Origin: Clostridia bacterium
GTDB taxonomy: Bacteria; Bacillota; Clostridia; Oscillospirales; CAG-272
DNA: 41,810 nt
NCBI GenBank assembly: GCA_017451915.1
Contig: JAFTNJ010000036.1
Location: 1-41,810 of the forward strand
Reading direction: 5' to 3'
Made by a program: the position numbers and the translations under genes
The notes under the pieces: model-generated
The model's database searches: none
Told to the model about the DNA's origin: nothing
The model's input: the letters and a program-made list of their open reading frames with translations, nothing else
In this document: piece by piece, positions 40,219 through 41,810 of the stretch
Numbering within the stretch: position 1 is the first letter of the stretch
How the letters are laid out: every line of letters begins with the position of its first letter

Positions 40219-40236
40219 TGTGAATTTAAATTCACA
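40219..40236 (+). promoter_or_regulatory. 18-bp perfect palindrome at the start of transcription
   Basis: TGTGAATTTAAATTCACA begins 7 bp after the -10, at the expected start of transcription. It is like a CRP site but with an 8-bp instead of a 6-bp centre. A repressor site or a small hairpin is possible. Confidence 0.55.
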
Positions 40237-40260
40237 AATACATAGATAGGAGATACGGAC

Positions 40261-40509
40261 ATGGCAAACAACAGCATTACCGGTGCATACGAGGCTCTGC
40301 CGAAGATCGTTAAGATCATTCTTCAGATCTTTCTGGGCGGCCTGATTGGCGGTGTTTATCGCATTCTTCGTTTCCTGGAAACCAAGAACATCGTTACTCT
40401 CGTAGTTGGTATTCTGGTTCTGGTAACCGGCGTTGGTAACCTCATCGTTTGGATCGTTGACCTGGTAACCGAGATCACCAGCAACAAGATTTGCGTTCTG
40501 GCTGACTAA
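40261..40509 (+). CDS. Small two-segment membrane protein of unknown function
   Basis: 82 aa. Residues about 14-37 (VKIILQIFLGGLIGGVYRIL) and 44-70 (IVTLVVGILVLVTGVGNLIVWIVDLV) are hydrophobic; the ends are polar. I recall very similar small proteins in gut Firmicutes without known function. AGGAG precedes the ATG. The codons are of the highly used type (CTG, GTT, ATC), so the gene may be well expressed. Confidence 0.78.
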   Translation: MANNSITGAYEALPKIVKIILQIFLGGLIGGVYRILRFLETKNIVTLVVGILVLVTGVGNLIVWIVDLVTEITSNKICVLAD

Positions 40510-40543
40510 TTTGCAGGGAATGTCTTGACATTTCAAAAGAGAT

Positions 40544-40579
40544 GACCGTTCTGCGCTATGGTGCATGAACGGTCGTTTT
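40544..40579 (+). terminator. Hairpin before the flavodoxin-like gene
   Basis: GACCGTTC/GAACGGTC (40544-40551/40567-40574) followed by GTTTTCTC. It is a moderate terminator for the membrane-protein gene, with possible read-through. A dyad AATGTC-TT-GACATT (40519-40532) lies just before it. Confidence 0.6.
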
Positions 40580-40602
40580 CTCTCAACAAGGAGGAGAAAA
40601 GA

Positions 40603-41127
40603 ATGAGGATTTTGATTGCTTACGCCGGAAGGAACGGATCCACACGGACCTGCGTGGAGCGGCTGGTGGGCGCATTGGGGCACCTGGACGTCACGGTAAA
40701 GGATCTGAATACCGAGCAGGTGCAGGCGGCCGAGTACGATCTTTGCGTGGTGGGCGGATGCGTCCGCTTTGGACGGCTGCAACCCTCTCTCCGTCGCTTT
40801 TTCAAAACCCAGGAGCAGGCGTTGCTGGAGCGGCCGTTGGTGCTCTTCTTTTGCTGTGGCCTGACCCATGAGAGCGAGTATTATCAGGAGGTGCTGTTCC
40901 CCAAATGCTTACGGGAGCATGCCTTTGAGAACGTTTACTTTGGAGGCTCTCTGCGCACCGACGGTCTGCCTTGGATGGATAAGCTGTTGGTAAAGGCGTT
41001 GCGCTCCTCCATTGCCGAGAGCGACATTGAGGATGGGGAATATACCCCCTCCATGCCCGGAATCCTGCCGGAGAACGTGGATCGCGTGGCGGCAAGTATC
41101 CGTCGGGAGACGGCACAGAGGAAATAG
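40603..41127 (+). CDS. Flavodoxin-domain protein
   Basis: 174 aa. A flavodoxin-like fold of the Flavodoxin_5/HemG type: ILIAYAGRNGSTRTCVERLV is the FMN phosphate loop, then YDLCVVGGCVRFGRLQPSLRRF and LVLFFCCGLTHESEYYQ. It probably binds FMN and carries electrons in the cytosol. The ATG at 40603 has GGAGGAG upstream. No promoter is clear in the 93-bp gap, so it may depend on read-through from the gene before. It is not next to heme genes, so a protoporphyrinogen oxidase role is not claimed. Confidence 0.82.
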   Translation: MRILIAYAGRNGSTRTCVERLVGALGHLDVTVKDLNTEQVQAAEYDLCVVGGCVRFGRLQPSLRRFFKTQEQALLERPLVLFFCCGLTHESEYYQEVLFPKCLREHAFENVYFGGSLRTDGLPWMDKLLVKALRSSIAESDIEDGEYTPSMPGILPENVDRVAASIRRETAQRK

Positions 41128-41193
41128 AAATCCTGCATAAATCGTTGTCCATGGAGGAGTACTGTTTTCGTCATTTTGCCGAATGGAAAAATA

Positions 41194-41222
41194 TTGACAA
41201 ACAGTTCCAAATATGCTATAAT
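41194..41222 (+). promoter_or_regulatory. Sigma-A promoter of tRNA-Lys
   Basis: TTGACA (41194-41199), 17-bp spacer, TATAAT (41217-41222), perfect consensus, about 30 bp before the tRNA. Confidence 0.92.
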
Positions 41223-41251
41223 AATTTGGTAAGCCAAAAAACTTGCCAAAT

Positions 41252-41327
41252 GACCCATTAGCTCAGAAGGTAGAGCACATGACTTTTAATCATGGTGTCC
41301 GGAGTTCGACTCTCCGATGGGTCACCA
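41252..41327 (+). tRNA. tRNA-Lys (anticodon TTT), CCA encoded
   Basis: A complete cloverleaf: acceptor GACCCAT/ATGGGTC, D stem GCTC/GAGC, anticodon stem CATGA/TCATG with loop CTTTTAA (anticodon TTT), five-base variable loop, T stem CGGAG/CTCCG with loop TTCGACT, discriminator A, then CCA at 41325-41327. Confidence 0.97.
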
Positions 41328-41332
41328 AATTG

Positions 41333-41413
41333 GACAAGACGAACACACAAAGATAGTTTGCCCTGGCGTTGCTATCACCGTTGTAGGCTCAATCTTTGCC
41401 CTCTCGTTTTGTC
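41333..41413 (+). ncRNA. Long stem-loop in the tRNA-Lys trailer
   Basis: GACAAGACGA (41333-41342) pairs with TCGTTTTGTC (41404-41413) with one G-U pair. After a symmetric 5 x 5 internal loop, CAAAGAT (41348-41354) pairs with ATCTTTG (41392-41398). The apical loop is 37 nt. The segment lies between the tRNA and a terminator, so it would be made with the tRNA and could remain as a small RNA. I do not know this structure. Confidence 0.45.
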
Positions 41414-41428
41414 TGCACAATGAATAAC

Positions 41429-41464
41429 AAAAAAGACTATCGTCTTACCGCGATAGTCTTTTTT
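41429..41464 (+). terminator. Terminator of the tRNA-Lys transcript
   Basis: AAAAAAGACTATCG/CGATAGTCTTTTTT (41429-41442/41451-41464), a perfect 14-bp arm pair with T-run. Confidence 0.93.
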
Positions 41465-41505
41465 GCTATTCCACCCGATTATTTTGCGTTTCTCTTCTCA
41501 TTTCC

Positions 41506-41571
41506 ATAACGCATTTCGTTATTTTCTAACAAAATCAAGCGGAAACGATAAAAAACTGTTAGAATTTAACG
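41506..41571. promoter_or_regulatory. Inverted repeats before the terminal XRE gene
   Basis: ATAACG/CGTTAT (41506-41511/41517-41522), and a longer pair in which 41517-41531 (CGTTATTTTCTAACA) matches the reverse complement of 41557-41571 at 13 of 15 positions. They flank the presumed promoter and end at the ribosome site, as for an autoregulated repressor. No clear -35/-10 pair was found between them. Confidence 0.4.
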
Positions 41572-41585
41572 AAAGGAGCATGGTT

Positions 41586-41810
41586 ATGATTAGAATTCTA
41601 CTGTCCAAGAAGCTGGGCGAGCTTCGTTGGACCCAAGCAGACCTTGCTCGCGCTACCGGGATAAGACCATCTACAATAAATGAGATCTATCACGAGATTG
41701 CGGAGCGAGTTAACCTGGAACACCTCGATCTGATATGCGAGGCCCTTGACTGCGAGCTATCTGAAATCATTATCAGAGTACCCGATCGTTACCCCAAGAC
41801 CAAAACTCGT
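41586..41810 (+). CDS. XRE-family regulator, partial (runs off the window)
   Basis: The first 75 codons of an open frame without a stop by the window end. It begins MIRILLSKKLGELRWTQADL and continues LARATGIRPSTINEIYHEI, NLEHLDLICEALDC, a Cro/C1-type HTH with a short N-terminus (HTH_26 type). AAAGGAG lies 7 bp before the ATG at 41586; another ATG at 41580 is too close to it. It may be nearly complete, since such proteins often end at about 70-80 residues. Confidence 0.8.
   Translation, partial: MIRILLSKKLGELRWTQADLARATGIRPSTINEIYHEIAERVNLEHLDLICEALDCELSEIIIRVPDRYPKTKTR

Noticed and set aside
40219..40236. Call of the palindrome as a CRP site
   Set aside because: The centre is 8 bp instead of 6, and Clostridia usually lack a classical cAMP-CRP system; it is kept only as an unknown operator.
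1..41810. Insertion sequences, prophage genes, toxin-antitoxin pairs or defence systems
   Set aside because: No transposase, integrase, phage structural, nuclease or toxin motif was seen in any frame of reasonable length.

Overview
The window looks like chromosomal DNA of a low-to-medium GC Gram-positive anaerobe of the class Clostridia, most likely a gut member of the Oscillospirales or a related order (inference). The grounds are Firmicutes-type gene content (type 3 ProS, RodA, YceD-rpmF next to TmcAL, a HisZ-dependent short HisG), many consensus sigma-A promoters with 17-bp spacers, strong AGGAGG ribosome sites, several lipoproteins, an alpha-fucosidase cluster, and intergenic palindromic repeats of a kind I associate with that group. 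No insertion sequence, phage gene, CRISPR array or rRNA is seen.

Layout. 1-275: palindrome-rich intergenic repeat. 276-1460 (-): two paralogous lipoproteins. 1629-9354 (-): a ten-gene histidine operon transcribed yerC-hisZ-hisG-hisD-hisC-hisB-hisH-hisA-hisF-hisIE, with a TrpR-like regulator as first gene. 9554-10323 (-): a small protein and an XRE regulator that appear to share a C-terminal domain. 10467-15870 (-): arginine operon argC-argJ-argB-argD-argF, ending at ornithine carbamoyltransferase. 16128-17147 (-): gapA. 17420-19665 (+): two secreted lipoproteins, one with an RsgI-like domain and one with InlB-type B-repeats. 19742-20476 (-): WecG/TagA glycosyltransferase. 20667-24058 (+): proS, rodA, a DUF4830 protein. 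24126-24885 (-): yceD-rpmF, divergent from tmcAL (25134-26330, +). 26436-26726: unknown 96-aa protein. 26789-28127 (-): Fur-family regulator with an ArsP_2-type membrane transporter. 28286-30265 (-): AT-rich collagen-like/BspA-repeat lipoprotein, divergent from a small XRE regulator. 30771-31904: glycerate kinase. 32041-37861 (+): glycan cluster with a GH151-like enzyme, an AraC regulator, a GH29 alpha-L-fucosidase, a protein-tyrosine-phosphatase-like protein and an alpha/beta hydrolase. 38010-38822 (-): second AraC regulator, divergent from a Gfo/Idh/MocA protein (39003-40154). Then a small membrane protein, a flavodoxin-like protein, tRNA-Lys(TTT), and a partial XRE regulator at the right edge.

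The histidine and arginine operons are tightly packed with many start-stop overlaps and look like standard housekeeping. The most interesting parts are regulatory or accessory: three copies of one 16-bp palindrome placed on the promoters between the collagen-like lipoprotein and its divergent XRE gene; a 25-bp Fur-type box at the start of the Fur-transporter operon; the fucosidase operon with an unusual phosphatase-like gene and an AraC-type direct repeat at its promoter; two perfect 42-bp palindromes of one family 16 kb apart; and a long stem-loop between tRNA-Lys and a terminator.

All positions were read by eye. Functional calls rest on motif recognition and gene order, without any database search.
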